A stretch of DNA of 64,000 bases. Source: JBMNFB01 sp050949085. GTDB lineage: Bacteria > Bacillota > UBA994 > UBA5500. The DNA is taken from positions 372,001 through 436,000 of the forward strand of contig JBMNFB010000001.1 in assembly GCA_050949085.1 (NCBI GenBank), written 5' to 3'. Below, in pieces: positions 17,144-25,487 of the stretch. The position numbers were made by a program, and so were the translations under genes. The notes under the pieces are model-generated. The model searched no databases. It saw only the letters and a list, made by a program, of their open reading frames with translations, and was not told the DNA's origin. Position 1 is the first letter of the stretch. Each line of letters begins with the position of its first letter.

Positions 17144-18190
17144 TTGGAGCTGATGAACTTCAGTTGGTTACCTAGTCCCCGGAAGCTGCTGATCTGGCTG
17201 ATCACCGCAGTTGCGTTACTGATCCTCTATGCGCTGCGGGTCCAACTCTGGACGGCTCTGACCCCGTTTGTCTTTGCCGTCCTCCTGGCGCTATTGATCG
17301 CGCCGCTGGTCGAACTGCTGGAGAGGCGCGGAGTGCCGCGTTCCCTGGCCATCCTCCTCATCTATCTGGTCGTTATTCTGGCGATCGTGGTTCTGGGCAT
17401 CTTTGTGATTCCGGCCATCGTCAGCGAGGTGGAAGGGCTGGTTGCCCGGTTGCCTCAGTTGTTCGCAGACGCCCAGGAGCTGCTCAACAGTCTGCAGGAG
17501 CGGTTTGACTGGTTGGAGTTTGAGACAACCCTCACTCAGGTTCTGCTGGACACCCTGCAGGATATCCAGCAGTGGCTGGTCGCCGTGCTCTCGGGGATTA
17601 TCCCGCTGATCAGCAGCATCTTCAGCCATGTGATTACGATCTTGCTGGTTCCCCTGTTAGCGTTCTATTTTCTCAAAGACCGCGAGATCATTCATCGCGG
17701 GCTGGAAAATCTGGTGCCGGTCAAGAGCCGGGGGCGCATCACCGCCCTGTTCACCCGCATCGGCGACACACTGGGGACCTGGATCCGCGGCCAGATGCTG
17801 GTCGGCCTGATTGTCGGCTTTATCGTTTTTGTCGGGCTGGAGATCGTGGGCATGGATTTCGCCCTGATCCTGGGTGTGATCACCACCCTGGTGGACATCA
17901 TCCCTTACTTCGGGCCGTTTATCGCTGGAGCTCCGGCCGTATTGCTGGCCTTGGCCCACTCGCCGACGATGGCTTTCAAGGTGCTGCTGGTCGAGCTCAT
18001 CGCGCAGCAGGTGGAGTCCCAGTTGATCACACCGCAGATCATGAGCAAGCAGCTGGATCTGCATCCGCTGGTCGTCATTTTTGCCCTCCTGTTAGGCGGG
18101 CAGATCGGCGGTCTGCTGGGCCTCCTGTTTGCAGTGCCGATCGCCGCCATTCTCAAGGTCACCGTTGAGTTTTTCCTCGAGGGTGAGTAG
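17144..18190 (+). CDS. AI-2E family transporter (PerM/YtvI type)
   Basis: 348-residue polytopic membrane protein. Two N-terminal helices (LLIWLITAVALLILYAL, FVFAVLLALLIAPLVELL), a third (VVILAIVVLGIFVIPAIV), an extracytoplasmic loop, and a C-terminal set with LALAHSP and LGGQIGGLLGLLFAVPIAAIL give the UPF0118/AI-2E layout. Family members export diverse small molecules or sodium; autoinducer-2 export is proven only for TqsA. Start is TTG 17144 or ATG 17153; the ribosome site GGAGAGG (17134-17140) does not decide between them. Located next to the alaS T-box, as in several Firmicutes. Confidence 0.88.
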   Translation: MELMNFSWLPSPRKLLIWLITAVALLILYALRVQLWTALTPFVFAVLLALLIAPLVELLERRGVPRSLAILLIYLVVILAIVVLGIFVIPAIVSEVEGLVARLPQLFADAQELLNSLQERFDWLEFETTLTQVLLDTLQDIQQWLVAVLSGIIPLISSIFSHVITILLVPLLAFYFLKDREIIHRGLENLVPVKSRGRITALFTRIGDTLGTWIRGQMLVGLIVGFIVFVGLEIVGMDFALILGVITTLVDIIPYFGPFIAGAPAVLLALAHSPTMAFKVLLVELIAQQVESQLITPQIMSKQLDLHPLVVIFALLLGGQIGGLLGLLFAVPIAAILKVTVEFFLEGE

Positions 18191-18222
18191 CCCGATCGGC
18201 CGCCACCACGGTGGCCTGTTGC

Positions 18223-18251
18223 TTGACAAGAGAATTCTGCCAGGATATAAT
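18223..18251 (+). promoter_or_regulatory. Consensus promoter of the T-box transcript
   Basis: TTGACA and TATAAT spaced by exactly 17 bases, the strongest promoter in the window. Transcription should start near 18258. Confidence 0.85.
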
Positions 18252-18257
18252 CTTCCA

Positions 18258-18518
18258 CAACACACGTCGTGGATAGAGGCGATGCAGGGTCGAGGTGATC
18301 CAGATTGCAGCCAGAGAGGAGGCCTGCCGCGCTGGCGGCGTTGCGAGGGCTTTCCTGCAAGGGGTTACCAGCCAACCTGAAGCTGACGGCGAGGAGCCTG
18401 TCCGGGAGCACCGTTATCTGCTGGCGTCAGTCGACGCACCAAGGCGATTCCTTTCTGTAGGAATAAGCAGGGTGGTACCGCGAGTAACTCTCGTCCCTGA
18501 AAAGGGGCGAGAGTTTTT
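18258..18518 (+). promoter_or_regulatory. T-box riboswitch, probably alanine-specific
   Basis: The conserved T-box AGGGTGGTACCGCG is at 18469-18482. Its UGGU bulge would pair with ACCA, the 3' end of an uncharged tRNA with discriminator A, as in tRNA-Ala. It is followed by an intrinsic terminator: CTCTCGTCCC (18488-18497) with GGGGCGAGAG (18504-18513) and a run of five T. A candidate specifier is GCT (Ala) in CTGAAGCTGA at about 18379-18388, with AGAGAGGAG upstream as the stem I motif. Uncharged tRNA-Ala should stop termination and turn on the nucleosidase and alaS. T-box identity is sure; the specifier is by eye. Confidence 0.9.
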
Positions 18519-18549
18519 GTGTCCAGAACCTGAAAGGGGAGTGCGAGCT

Positions 18550-19266
18550 GTGCTTTCTGTGGGAATGATCGTGGCTATGCGTGAAGAGTTCGATCCCATT
18601 CGGGGCGAGCTCATTCCCGACTCTACTGTCAGCTGCCTGGACTATTCCCAGGTGGCCAGCGGTCTGCGAGACGGCATCCAGTATACGGTTCTCCAGGCCG
18701 GGATCGGCACCACCAATGCCGCTATCGGCACCTGTGACTTGCTGCATCGGTTTCAGCCGGACCTGATCGTCAACATCGGCACCACGGCCCTGATCAAGGA
18801 CCCCAGCGGTCAGATCGCCATCGGCGATGTTCTGGTGCCGGAGGAGCATTACCAGTGGGACCTGGATCTCGGCGGCCCCATCACTCCGGAATGGGGTGCC
18901 AAACGCAGCCTTGTCGATGTGCTAAAGGTCAATGTGTTGCGGCCGGCAGAGTGGCTGCTGGCGACGGCAGAGCGTCACCTGCCTCAGCGGGTACGGGTAG
19001 TGCAGTTTAGCGGCAACTCGTTTTTCTGCGATGATGCGCAGCACGAGCTGCTGCCCAGCAGCCAGCGAGCGGTGGCGGTGGACATGGAGAGCTTTGCTGT
19101 GGCCCAGGTCTGTGCCCGCAAGGGCGTTCCCTTTATCAGCCTGCGGGGGGTTACCGATACCGGGAGCGAGACCGCCAACGAGGACTTCTACGATAACGTC
19201 CACCTGGCTAGCCGCAATGCGGCAGCGATAGCTCATCGGCTGTTGCTAGAGATTGAGACCCAGTAA
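18550..19266 (+). CDS. mtnN: MTA/SAH nucleosidase-like phosphorylase-family protein
   Basis: 238 residues of the PNP/UDP family. The N-terminal GMIVAMREEF, the purine/ribose site VAVDMESFAVAQV and the catalytic aspartate in RGVTDTGS correspond to the 5'-methylthioadenosine/S-adenosylhomocysteine nucleosidase signature (Glu, Met-Glu, Asp). It would hydrolyse MTA and SAH to adenine. Its similarity is not close, so futalosine hydrolase or another nucleosidase activity is possible. Start is GTG 18550, nine bases after GGGGAG; upstream in-frame codons lie in the T-box. Unusually it sits between an alanine-type T-box and alaS. Confidence 0.75.
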   Translation: MLSVGMIVAMREEFDPIRGELIPDSTVSCLDYSQVASGLRDGIQYTVLQAGIGTTNAAIGTCDLLHRFQPDLIVNIGTTALIKDPSGQIAIGDVLVPEEHYQWDLDLGGPITPEWGAKRSLVDVLKVNVLRPAEWLLATAERHLPQRVRVVQFSGNSFFCDDAQHELLPSSQRAVAVDMESFAVAQVCARKGVPFISLRGVTDTGSETANEDFYDNVHLASRNAAAIAHRLLLEIETQ

Positions 19267-19292
19267 CCAGATATTGCGGGAGGTTGATCAGA

Positions 19293-21929
19293 TTGAAATA
19301 CTTTTCCACTGACGAGATGCGCCAGGCCTTTCTGGATTTCTTCCGCTCCAAAGGGCACGACATCCTTCCCAGTGCATCCCTGGTGCCCAAAGACGATCCG
19401 ACTCTGCTCTGGATCAATGCCGGTATGGCGCCACTCAAGCCCTATTTCTCCAAACAGGCGATACCGGCTAACCCGCGGATGGCCAACTCGCAGAAATGTA
19501 TTCGCACCAACGATATCGAAAACGTCGGTCGGACGGCCCGGCACCACACATTTTTTGAGATGCTGGGCAACTTCTCGATCGCGGATTATTTCAAGGAAGA
19601 GTCACTCGCCTGGGGCTGGGAGTTTCTAACCGAAGTTGTGGGCATGCCCAGGGAGCGGCTCTGGGTGACGGTCCATCCCGACGATGATGAAGCGAGGCGC
19701 ATCTGGACCGATATCATCGGTCTGCCGCCCGAGCGCGTGGTCGATGATCCGGACAATTTCTGGGATATCGGCCCGGGGCCATGCGGTCCTAACTCGGAGA
19801 TCTATTTTGATCAGGGCGAAGCCTTCGGCTGCGGCTCACCTGACTGCGCCGTGGGCTGCGACTGTGATCGCTATCTGGAGGTCTGGAATCACGTTTTCTC
19901 CCAGTTCAACCACAACGAAGACGGCAGCTATACGCCGCTGCCGGGCAAGAACATCGATACCGGGATGAGCCTGGAGAGGCTGACGGCCGTGGTCCAGGGA
20001 GTGGGCTCAAACTTCCAGATCGACATCTTCCAGCCGATCATGCAGGCCATCAGCCGGCTCAGCGGTCACCCCTATGAGCAAAGGCGGCCAGAAACGATGG
20101 CCTTCAACGTCATTGCCGATCACATCCGGGCGATCACCTTTGCTATCAGCGACGGAGCCATGCCATCCAATGAGGGGCGGGGCTATGTGATTCGCCGTCT
20201 GCTGCGGCGGGCGGTGCGTTTCGGCAAGACTCTGGGGCTGGATCAGCCTTTCCTCTATCAGCTGGTCCATCTGGTGGTGGAACAGATGGGTGAGGCATAT
20301 CCTGAGATCAAGGCCAAACAGGCCTTTGTAGAGCGAGTCGTGCAGGTGGAGGAGGAGCGTTTTCACGAGACGCTGGATGACGGCGTTGGCCTGCTGAACG
20401 AGCTCCTGGACAAACTGCAGGCGGCCGGCCAGACCGAGTTAGCTGGTGCCGACGCCTTCCGCCTCTACGATACCTATGGCTTCCCCCTGGACCTGACCGA
20501 GGAGATGGCCCGGGAGCGCGGAGTGAGCGTCGACCGGGAGGGCTTTGAGGCGGAGATGGGCGAGCAGCGCCGGCGGGCGCGGGCGGCGCGGAGCGATAAC
20601 GAGGGAGATTTCGGCAGGCAGCATCCGTTGGCCGACGTGGCTGGCGGCAACGTCTTTATCGGCTATGAGTTTGTCTCCTGCCCCGGGCAGGTATTGGCCA
20701 TTGCGCAAGGTGACCGGCTGGTGCCAGAGGTGGAGGCAGGTCAATCAGCGGATCTGCTCTTCGACCAGACCGTTTTCTACGCTGAAGCCGGTGGTCAGGT
20801 GGCCGATCAGGGCTGGATCAGCGGCGACGGGGTGCGCCTGCGAGTGACCGGCGTATCCAGGGTAGCGGGAGACAAGATCCTCCACCAGTGTGTTGTGGAG
20901 GCAGGTAGCGTAGTGGTGGGCGATTCCCTGCGCCTGGAGCTGGACACTGCCTTCCGCCAGGCAGTGCGGCGTGCCCACTCCGCCACTCACCTGTTGCACC
21001 GGGCTCTGCAGGAGGTTCTCGGCGAGCATGTCCATCAGGCCGGTTCGCTGGTGGAGGCAGACCAGCTGCGCTTTGACTTCGCCCACTTTGGCCCGCTGAC
21101 GCCAGACGAGATGCGGGAGGTCGAGCTGCAGGTAAACCGGCAGGTCCTGGGGGCTCATCCGGTTCAGGCTGAGGAAATGTCGCTGGAGGAGGCTCAGGCC
21201 ATGGGGGCAATCGCCCTCTTTGGAGAGAAATATGGCGCCGTTGTGCGCGTGGTCAGCATGGGCGATTACAGTGTCGAGCTCTGCGGGGGCACCCATGTAC
21301 GCAACACCAGCGAGGTCGGCCAGCTGCGCCTGCTGGGCGAATCCGGCATCGGCGCCGGGTTGCGCCGCGTGACGGCGGTGACCGGCGAGGCTGCTTACCG
21401 GCATGCCCTGGAGCAGGAGCAGCAGCTGCTGAATCTGGCTCAGCGGCTGAAGGTCGGGGTGAGCGATGCTCCCCATCGCCTGGAGAGCATCCTGCAGGCG
21501 CTGAAGCAGGCCGAGGCCAGCGTGGAGCGCCTCGAGGCGCGCCTCGCCGCCAGAGAGGCCGAAGCCTTCCTGGATAATGCGCGGGTGGTAGACGGTGTGA
21601 AGGTGATTGCGCAGCAAGTTATTGCCAGGGATATGGATAGCCTGCGGTCGATAGCAGATACTGTTAAGGATAAGGTGAAGAGCGGCGTCATCGTGCTCGG
21701 CGCAGTCACCGAGGGGAAGGTAAACCTGGTGGCGGCGGTAACCGATGACCTGCTGCCGCGGAAGCTGCATGCCGGCAACCTGATCAGGGCAGTGGCCCAG
21801 GTGACCGGCGGCGGCGGTGGCGGGCGCCCGCAGATGGCCCAGGCCGGTGGGAAGGACCCCGCCAAACTGGGGCACGCCCTGGACCTGGTGGTGGACCTGG
21901 TTCGGCAACAGCTGGGCGCCGCTGAGTGA
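19293..21929 (+). CDS. alaS: Alanyl-tRNA synthetase
   Basis: Charges tRNA-Ala and edits mischarged Ser/Gly. 878 residues. Class II catalytic core at the N-terminus (FLDFFRSKGH, INAGMAPLKP), editing domain with HSATHLLH and later CGGTHV zinc/editing residues, and a C-terminal DHHA1 domain ending in a glycine run and GGRPQMAQAGG. TTG 19293 gives the standard N-terminus MKYF and lies nine bases after GGGAGG; TTG 19284 is too close to that site. Under T-box control together with the nucleosidase gene. Confidence 0.97.
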   Translation: MKYFSTDEMRQAFLDFFRSKGHDILPSASLVPKDDPTLLWINAGMAPLKPYFSKQAIPANPRMANSQKCIRTNDIENVGRTARHHTFFEMLGNFSIADYFKEESLAWGWEFLTEVVGMPRERLWVTVHPDDDEARRIWTDIIGLPPERVVDDPDNFWDIGPGPCGPNSEIYFDQGEAFGCGSPDCAVGCDCDRYLEVWNHVFSQFNHNEDGSYTPLPGKNIDTGMSLERLTAVVQGVGSNFQIDIFQPIMQAISRLSGHPYEQRRPETMAFNVIADHIRAITFAISDGAMPSNEGRGYVIRRLLRRAVRFGKTLGLDQPFLYQLVHLVVEQMGEAYPEIKAKQAFVERVVQVEEERFHETLDDGVGLLNELLDKLQAAGQTELAGADAFRLYDTYGFPLDLTEEMARERGVSVDREGFEAEMGEQRRRARAARSDNEGDFGRQHPLADVAGGNVFIGYEFVSCPGQVLAIAQGDRLVPEVEAGQSADLLFDQTVFYAEAGGQVADQGWISGDGVRLRVTGVSRVAGDKILHQCVVEAGSVVVGDSLRLELDTAFRQAVRRAHSATHLLHRALQEVLGEHVHQAGSLVEADQLRFDFAHFGPLTPDEMREVELQVNRQVLGAHPVQAEEMSLEEAQAMGAIALFGEKYGAVVRVVSMGDYSVELCGGTHVRNTSEVGQLRLLGESGIGAGLRRVTAVTGEAAYRHALEQEQQLLNLAQRLKVGVSDAPHRLESILQALKQAEASVERLEARLAAREAEAFLDNARVVDGVKVIAQQVIARDMDSLRSIADTVKDKVKSGVIVLGAVTEGKVNLVAAVTDDLLPRKLHAGNLIRAVAQVTGGGGGGRPQMAQAGGKDPAKLGHALDLVVDLVRQQLGAAE

Positions 21930-22024
21930 GCCCGGCTGTAATCAAAATGAAACCTGATCGATAAAGGAGTTTCCTGCCACTGGTGGAACTGTAGTAGTAT
22001 CAGGATGTATAGGGGGTGAGCATT

Positions 22025-22279
22025 GTGCCAGATAATCCTGAAGCTACCCGAGTGATTCCCAAGGTTGAGACTGGGCGCAGAGAAGAGGTGCGCGAGATCC
22101 TCCGAGCTGTTGCCGCTGCCTTGGCTGAAAAGGGCTATAACCCCAGCTTCAACATCACAGGCTATCTGCTATCTGGAGATCCTGCTTACATCACTAGTCA
22201 CAAGAACGCGCGCAACCTGATTCGCCGCATTGAAAGGGATGAAATATTGGAGGAACTGATTCAGCAGTACCTCAAGTAG
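22025..22279 (+). CDS. ireB: IreB family regulatory phosphoprotein (UPF0297)
   Basis: About 84 residues, with the family core EKGYNPSFNITGYLLSGDPAYITSHKNARNLIRRIERDEILEE shown here by its conserved segments GYLLSGDPAY and NLIRRIERDE. IreB is a substrate of the Ser/Thr kinase IreK in enterococci and affects cephalosporin resistance. GTG 22025 has AGGGGGTGA just upstream; GTG 22016 is an alternative. Position after alaS and before ruvX is the conserved Firmicutes order. Confidence 0.92.
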   Translation: MPDNPEATRVIPKVETGRREEVREILRAVAAALAEKGYNPSFNITGYLLSGDPAYITSHKNARNLIRRIERDEILEELIQQYLK

Positions 22280-22281
22280 AC

Positions 22282-23232
22282 ATGGAATATCGTGAACTAG
22301 GACAGACGGGGCTGATCGTCTCGCGCCTTTGTTTCGGTTCTCTGACTGTGAGCCCTCTACAAGCGAACTTATCAGCTGTTGCTGGCGGCCAGATTATCGA
22401 GGCCGCCTTTTCTTTGGGCGTCAACTTCCTCGATACGGCCGAAAGCTACCAGAACTACCCCCAGATCCGCTGGGCTCTGCAGCGCGGCTGGTCGGACAGG
22501 GTGGTTATCGCCACCAAGTCCTATGCCGTGACCGGCGAGGAGATGCGCCAGAGCCTGGAGCGGGCGCGACGCGAGCTGGATCGCGACTATATTGATATTT
22601 TCCTGCTGCACGAACAGGAGTCGGGTCTGACGATCCGGGGTCATGCCGAGGCGCTGGAGTATCTGGCGGAGGCCAAGTGCGCCGGTCTGATTCGGGCCAT
22701 CGGCATTTCCACCCATGCTGTTGCCGGTGTGCGCTCCGCGGCGCTGAATCCGCTCATCGACGTCATTCATCCCCTGATCAACCGGGCCGGCATCGGCATT
22801 CTCGATGGCACCGCCAGCGAAATGGTCGATGCTATCAAGTTCGCTGCCCAGATGGGGAAAGGTGTCTACGGGATGAAGGCCCTCGCCGGCGGGCATCTCC
22901 GGTCGGATGTGGAGCAGGCTTTGCGGTTTGTGCTGGATTTGCCCGAGCTAAGCTCCATAGCCGTCGGCATGCAGAGTGTGGCCGAGGTAGAGGCCAACGT
23001 GCTGCGCTTTAGCGGGGAAGAGGTGCCTGAGGAACTCGCCCAGTCATTGCTGCGTCGCCCCCGCCGCCTGCATGTGGAGGAATACTGCGTCGGCTGCGGC
23101 ACCTGTGTTGCTGCCTGTCGCAGTCAGGCGCTGCAGGTGCGCAACGGCCGGGTCGAGGTGGATACCTCCCGCTGCGTCTTCTGTGGTTATTGCGCTCGGG
23201 TCTGCCCCGACTTCTGTTTGAAGGTGATCTAA
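22282..23232 (+). CDS. Aldo/keto reductase with C-terminal 2x[4Fe-4S] ferredoxin domain
   Basis: 316 residues. The TIM-barrel part has the AKR tetrad: Asp and Tyr in DTAESYQNY, Lys in IATKSY, and His in FLLHEQE. After about residue 260 there is a bacterial ferredoxin domain with two cysteine sets, CVGCGTCVAACRSQAL and CVFCGYCARVCPDFC. Such fused AKRs occur in anaerobes and probably take electrons from ferredoxin-like partners; the substrate is unknown. The ATG lies three bases after the ireB stop with no clear ribosome site, so it is probably coupled. Its stop shares one base with the ruvX start (TAATG). Confidence 0.88.
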   Translation: MEYRELGQTGLIVSRLCFGSLTVSPLQANLSAVAGGQIIEAAFSLGVNFLDTAESYQNYPQIRWALQRGWSDRVVIATKSYAVTGEEMRQSLERARRELDRDYIDIFLLHEQESGLTIRGHAEALEYLAEAKCAGLIRAIGISTHAVAGVRSAALNPLIDVIHPLINRAGIGILDGTASEMVDAIKFAAQMGKGVYGMKALAGGHLRSDVEQALRFVLDLPELSSIAVGMQSVAEVEANVLRFSGEEVPEELAQSLLRRPRRLHVEEYCVGCGTCVAACRSQALQVRNGRVEVDTSRCVFCGYCARVCPDFCLKVI

Positions 23233-23687
23233 TGGAGAGAGTGCTTGCCCTCGATGTAGGAGAACGGCGTATCGGCGTCGCTGTCAGCGATGCTCTGGGC
23301 GTTACCGCCCAGGGAGTGACGGTGATCCACCGCCAGACCCTGAGCCGCGACCTGGAGGCAGTGCTGGAGTTGGTCGATCGCTACGCTGCCCGCCTGGTCG
23401 TCGTTGGCCTGCCCCTGAATATGAATGGCAGCAAAGGTCCCCAGGCCGAAGTGGCCGAGCAGTTTGGTGAGGCATTGGCAGCAGCCGGCCAGGTGCAGAT
23501 TGTCTACCAGGACGAGCGCCTGTCTACTGCCGCCGCCGAGCGGACCCTGCTCCTGGCTGACGTCAGCCGCAGAAAGCGGAAAGATGTCATCGACATGCTA
23601 GCGGCACAGCTGATCCTGGAGACCTACCTCGGCAGGCGACAGCAGTCTTCGCCGGGTTTATCCTCCGACCCTTCGGGGAAATATTAA
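23232..23687 (+). CDS. ruvX: Putative Holliday junction resolvase / pre-16S rRNA nuclease
   Basis: 151 residues of the YqgF/RuvX RNase H-like family: LALDVGERRIGVAVSD (first catalytic Asp), VVGLPLNMNGSKGPQA, YQDERLST (Glu) and KRKDVIDMLAAQLIL (C-terminal Asp). Family members process the 5' end of 16S rRNA and resemble Holliday resolvases. The longer reading frame begins within the AKR gene; the ATG at 23232 is the correct start. Confidence 0.94.
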   Translation: MERVLALDVGERRIGVAVSDALGVTAQGVTVIHRQTLSRDLEAVLELVDRYAARLVVVGLPLNMNGSKGPQAEVAEQFGEALAAAGQVQIVYQDERLSTAAAERTLLLADVSRRKRKDVIDMLAAQLILETYLGRRQQSSPGLSSDPSGKY

Positions 23688-23709
23688 GGTGATGGCCGCT
23701 GTTGTCGGA

Positions 23710-23738
23710 TTGACTTTTGCCAGAGGCTCGGATACAAT
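23710..23738 (+). promoter_or_regulatory. Sigma-A-type promoter before the DUF1292 gene
   Basis: TTGACT and TACAAT with a 17-base spacer, just after the ruvX stop; transcription would start near 23745. Confidence 0.6.
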
Positions 23739-23768
23739 GAGTCTATTAAATGGAAATGAGGTGTGCAA

Positions 23769-24074
23769 ATGACCGACCACTTTGAGGAATTTGTCATTCT
23801 GACAGATGAGGACGGCAACGAGTACGAATTTGAAATCGTTGACGTCATTGAGGTCGAGGACAAGCGCTACGCTGTTCTGTATCCGGTGGATGATGCGGAA
23901 GACGAGGGCTACGTAATCATGCGGTTTGAGGTGGATGAGGACGGCGAAGAGATGTTCGTCGACATCGAGGATGACGATGAGTGGCAGAGGGTCATCGATG
24001 CCTGGGAAGCGCTGCTAGAGGAAGAGGAAGAGTACGAGGAAGAAGACGAAGAGGACGAAGCCGATCCTCAGTAA
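23769..24074 (+). CDS. DUF1292 domain protein (YrzB-like)
   Basis: 101 residues, very acidic. The DUF1292 core FVILTDEDGNEYEFEIVDVIEVEDKRYAVL is recognised from FVILTDEDGNEYEF and the KRYAVLYPV segment; the C-terminus is a run of Glu/Asp. Function unknown, but it is conserved between ruvX and mltG throughout Firmicutes. ATG 23769 follows GAGGTG; GTG 23763 overlaps that site. It has its own promoter and terminator. Confidence 0.9.
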   Translation: MTDHFEEFVILTDEDGNEYEFEIVDVIEVEDKRYAVLYPVDDAEDEGYVIMRFEVDEDGEEMFVDIEDDDEWQRVIDAWEALLEEEEEYEEEDEEDEADPQ

Positions 24075-24103
24075 GCAGTACATATCAATCCTTGACACCC
24101 TCA

Positions 24104-24136
24104 GGGAACCCGCGCGGGTTCCCTTTTGGTTTTTGC
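24104..24136 (+). terminator. Terminator after the DUF1292 gene
   Basis: GGGAACCC-GCGC-GGGTTCCC perfect stem followed by TTTTGGTTTTT. A TATAAT at 24142-24147 just downstream may be the -10 of mltG. Confidence 0.85.
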
Positions 24137-24223
24137 CGGGCTATAATCAACTAAGGGGCGGACAGGATCCGCCGCCCTGGATCGAGTGAGCGGGAAACGT
24201 TCACGACGAACGGAGGATGGTGC

Positions 24224-25285
24224 ATGGGGAAGCTCACTGCGCTCTTAGATGCGCCCCTGAAGCGAAAAGTGCTGTTGGCGATTTTTCTGGCGGGCATGTT
24301 GGCCGGTGCAGTCCTCCTGGCCCTGCTCAGCCCGGTCCAGTGGTTCGGTGCGAGTGAACCGCAGCGGGTGACTATCGCTGCCGGGTCCAGCGCCAGAGCA
24401 ATTGCGCAGCAGTTAGCGGAAGTCGGCCTGATCCGCAGTCAGACCGCCTTTCACCTGCTGAGCCGGTTGCAGCAGGCCAGCGGCGCCCTGCAGGCCGGTG
24501 TCTACGAGATGTCGCCCAATGAATCAACCCTGCGCCTCATCCAGCGCCTCAGCCGCGGCGATACGCTGGATCTGGCGGTGACAGTCACGATTCCGGAGGG
24601 GTACACCGTCAAGCAGATCGCCCGGACGCTGGCGGATAAGTCCATCGTCGAATATGACGCTTTCCTGGAGTACCTGCGGCAGGCGCCGCTGCCTTATGAT
24701 TGGCTGAACACGGCCACGGCTCATCTGGAGCCGGAGCGCCGTTTTGAGGGTTATCTGTTTCCGGACACGTATCAATTCCTGCCTGGCAGCCAGCCGGCTG
24801 AGGTCGTCGCGGCTATGACCAGCCGCTTCCGGCAGGTAATGGAGTCACTGCTGCCGGCCGAGGTGCTGGCCGGTGAGCCGGCCGCTGCTCTGCCCCAGCC
24901 GCTGACGCTGGATCAGATCGTCACCCTTGCCTCGATTGTGGAGCGCGAGGCGGTGGTTGATCAGGAGAGGCCGATCATTGCCGGCGTCTTCTACAATCGG
25001 CTGAACATCAAGCAGGCGCTGCAATCGTGCGCCACGGTGCAGTATATCCTGGAGAAGGTCAAGCCGGTGCTGTCCACCCAGGACACGCAGATCGAGTCAC
25101 CGTATAACACTTATAAATACCCTGGGCTGCCGCCGGGGCCCATCGCTGCCCCGGGACTGCCCTCACTGCAGGCGGTAGTCGAGCCTGCCGAGACGGATTA
25201 CTACTATTTCCGCGCCAAGGAGGATGGAAGCGGCACCCACATCTTCAGTCGTACGCTGGCCGAGCACAACCGGGCAGGCCGCTAA
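24224..25285 (+). CDS. mltG: Endolytic murein transglycosylase MltG
   Basis: Cleaves nascent peptidoglycan strands inside the chain and sets glycan length. 353 residues: one N-terminal membrane helix (LLAIFLAGMLAGAVLLALL), a LysM-like subdomain (VTIAAGSSARAIAQQL), then the YceG catalytic domain with EGYLFPDTY, the catalytic Glu in ASIVEREAV (about residue 245) and the NTYKYPGLPPGPI loop. ATG start with GGAGG upstream. It closes the conserved alaS-ireB-ruvX-DUF1292-mltG block. Confidence 0.95.
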   Translation: MGKLTALLDAPLKRKVLLAIFLAGMLAGAVLLALLSPVQWFGASEPQRVTIAAGSSARAIAQQLAEVGLIRSQTAFHLLSRLQQASGALQAGVYEMSPNESTLRLIQRLSRGDTLDLAVTVTIPEGYTVKQIARTLADKSIVEYDAFLEYLRQAPLPYDWLNTATAHLEPERRFEGYLFPDTYQFLPGSQPAEVVAAMTSRFRQVMESLLPAEVLAGEPAAALPQPLTLDQIVTLASIVEREAVVDQERPIIAGVFYNRLNIKQALQSCATVQYILEKVKPVLSTQDTQIESPYNTYKYPGLPPGPIAAPGLPSLQAVVEPAETDYYYFRAKEDGSGTHIFSRTLAEHNRAGR

Positions 25286-25306
25286 CGAGAGGCCGCAAGC
25301 TATCCG

Positions 25307-25346
25307 CACCCGTTCTGACCCCCTGCGGGGCAGGATGGGTGTTTTT
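25307..25346 (+). terminator. Terminator after mltG
   Basis: CACCC...CCCC / GGGG...GGGTG stem with inner pairing of TTCTG and CAGGA, followed by TTTTTGTT. Confidence 0.7.
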
Positions 25347-25487
25347 GTTCCCTGCTTTCCGGTCGAGCAGTTTCCCAGCAGATCCTCTCGTCTAATTCCT
25401 TGTATTTGCCTCATAGTTCTGAGATAGTAAGGAAAAGGACGAATAGATGACTCTGTGCTGCGGAACTGGGGGAGGGGTAGCTTGATA

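Noticed and set aside
20745..21908. Minus-strand frame (387 codons) over alaS
   Set aside because: Antisense of the alaS editing and C-terminal domains; no independent features.
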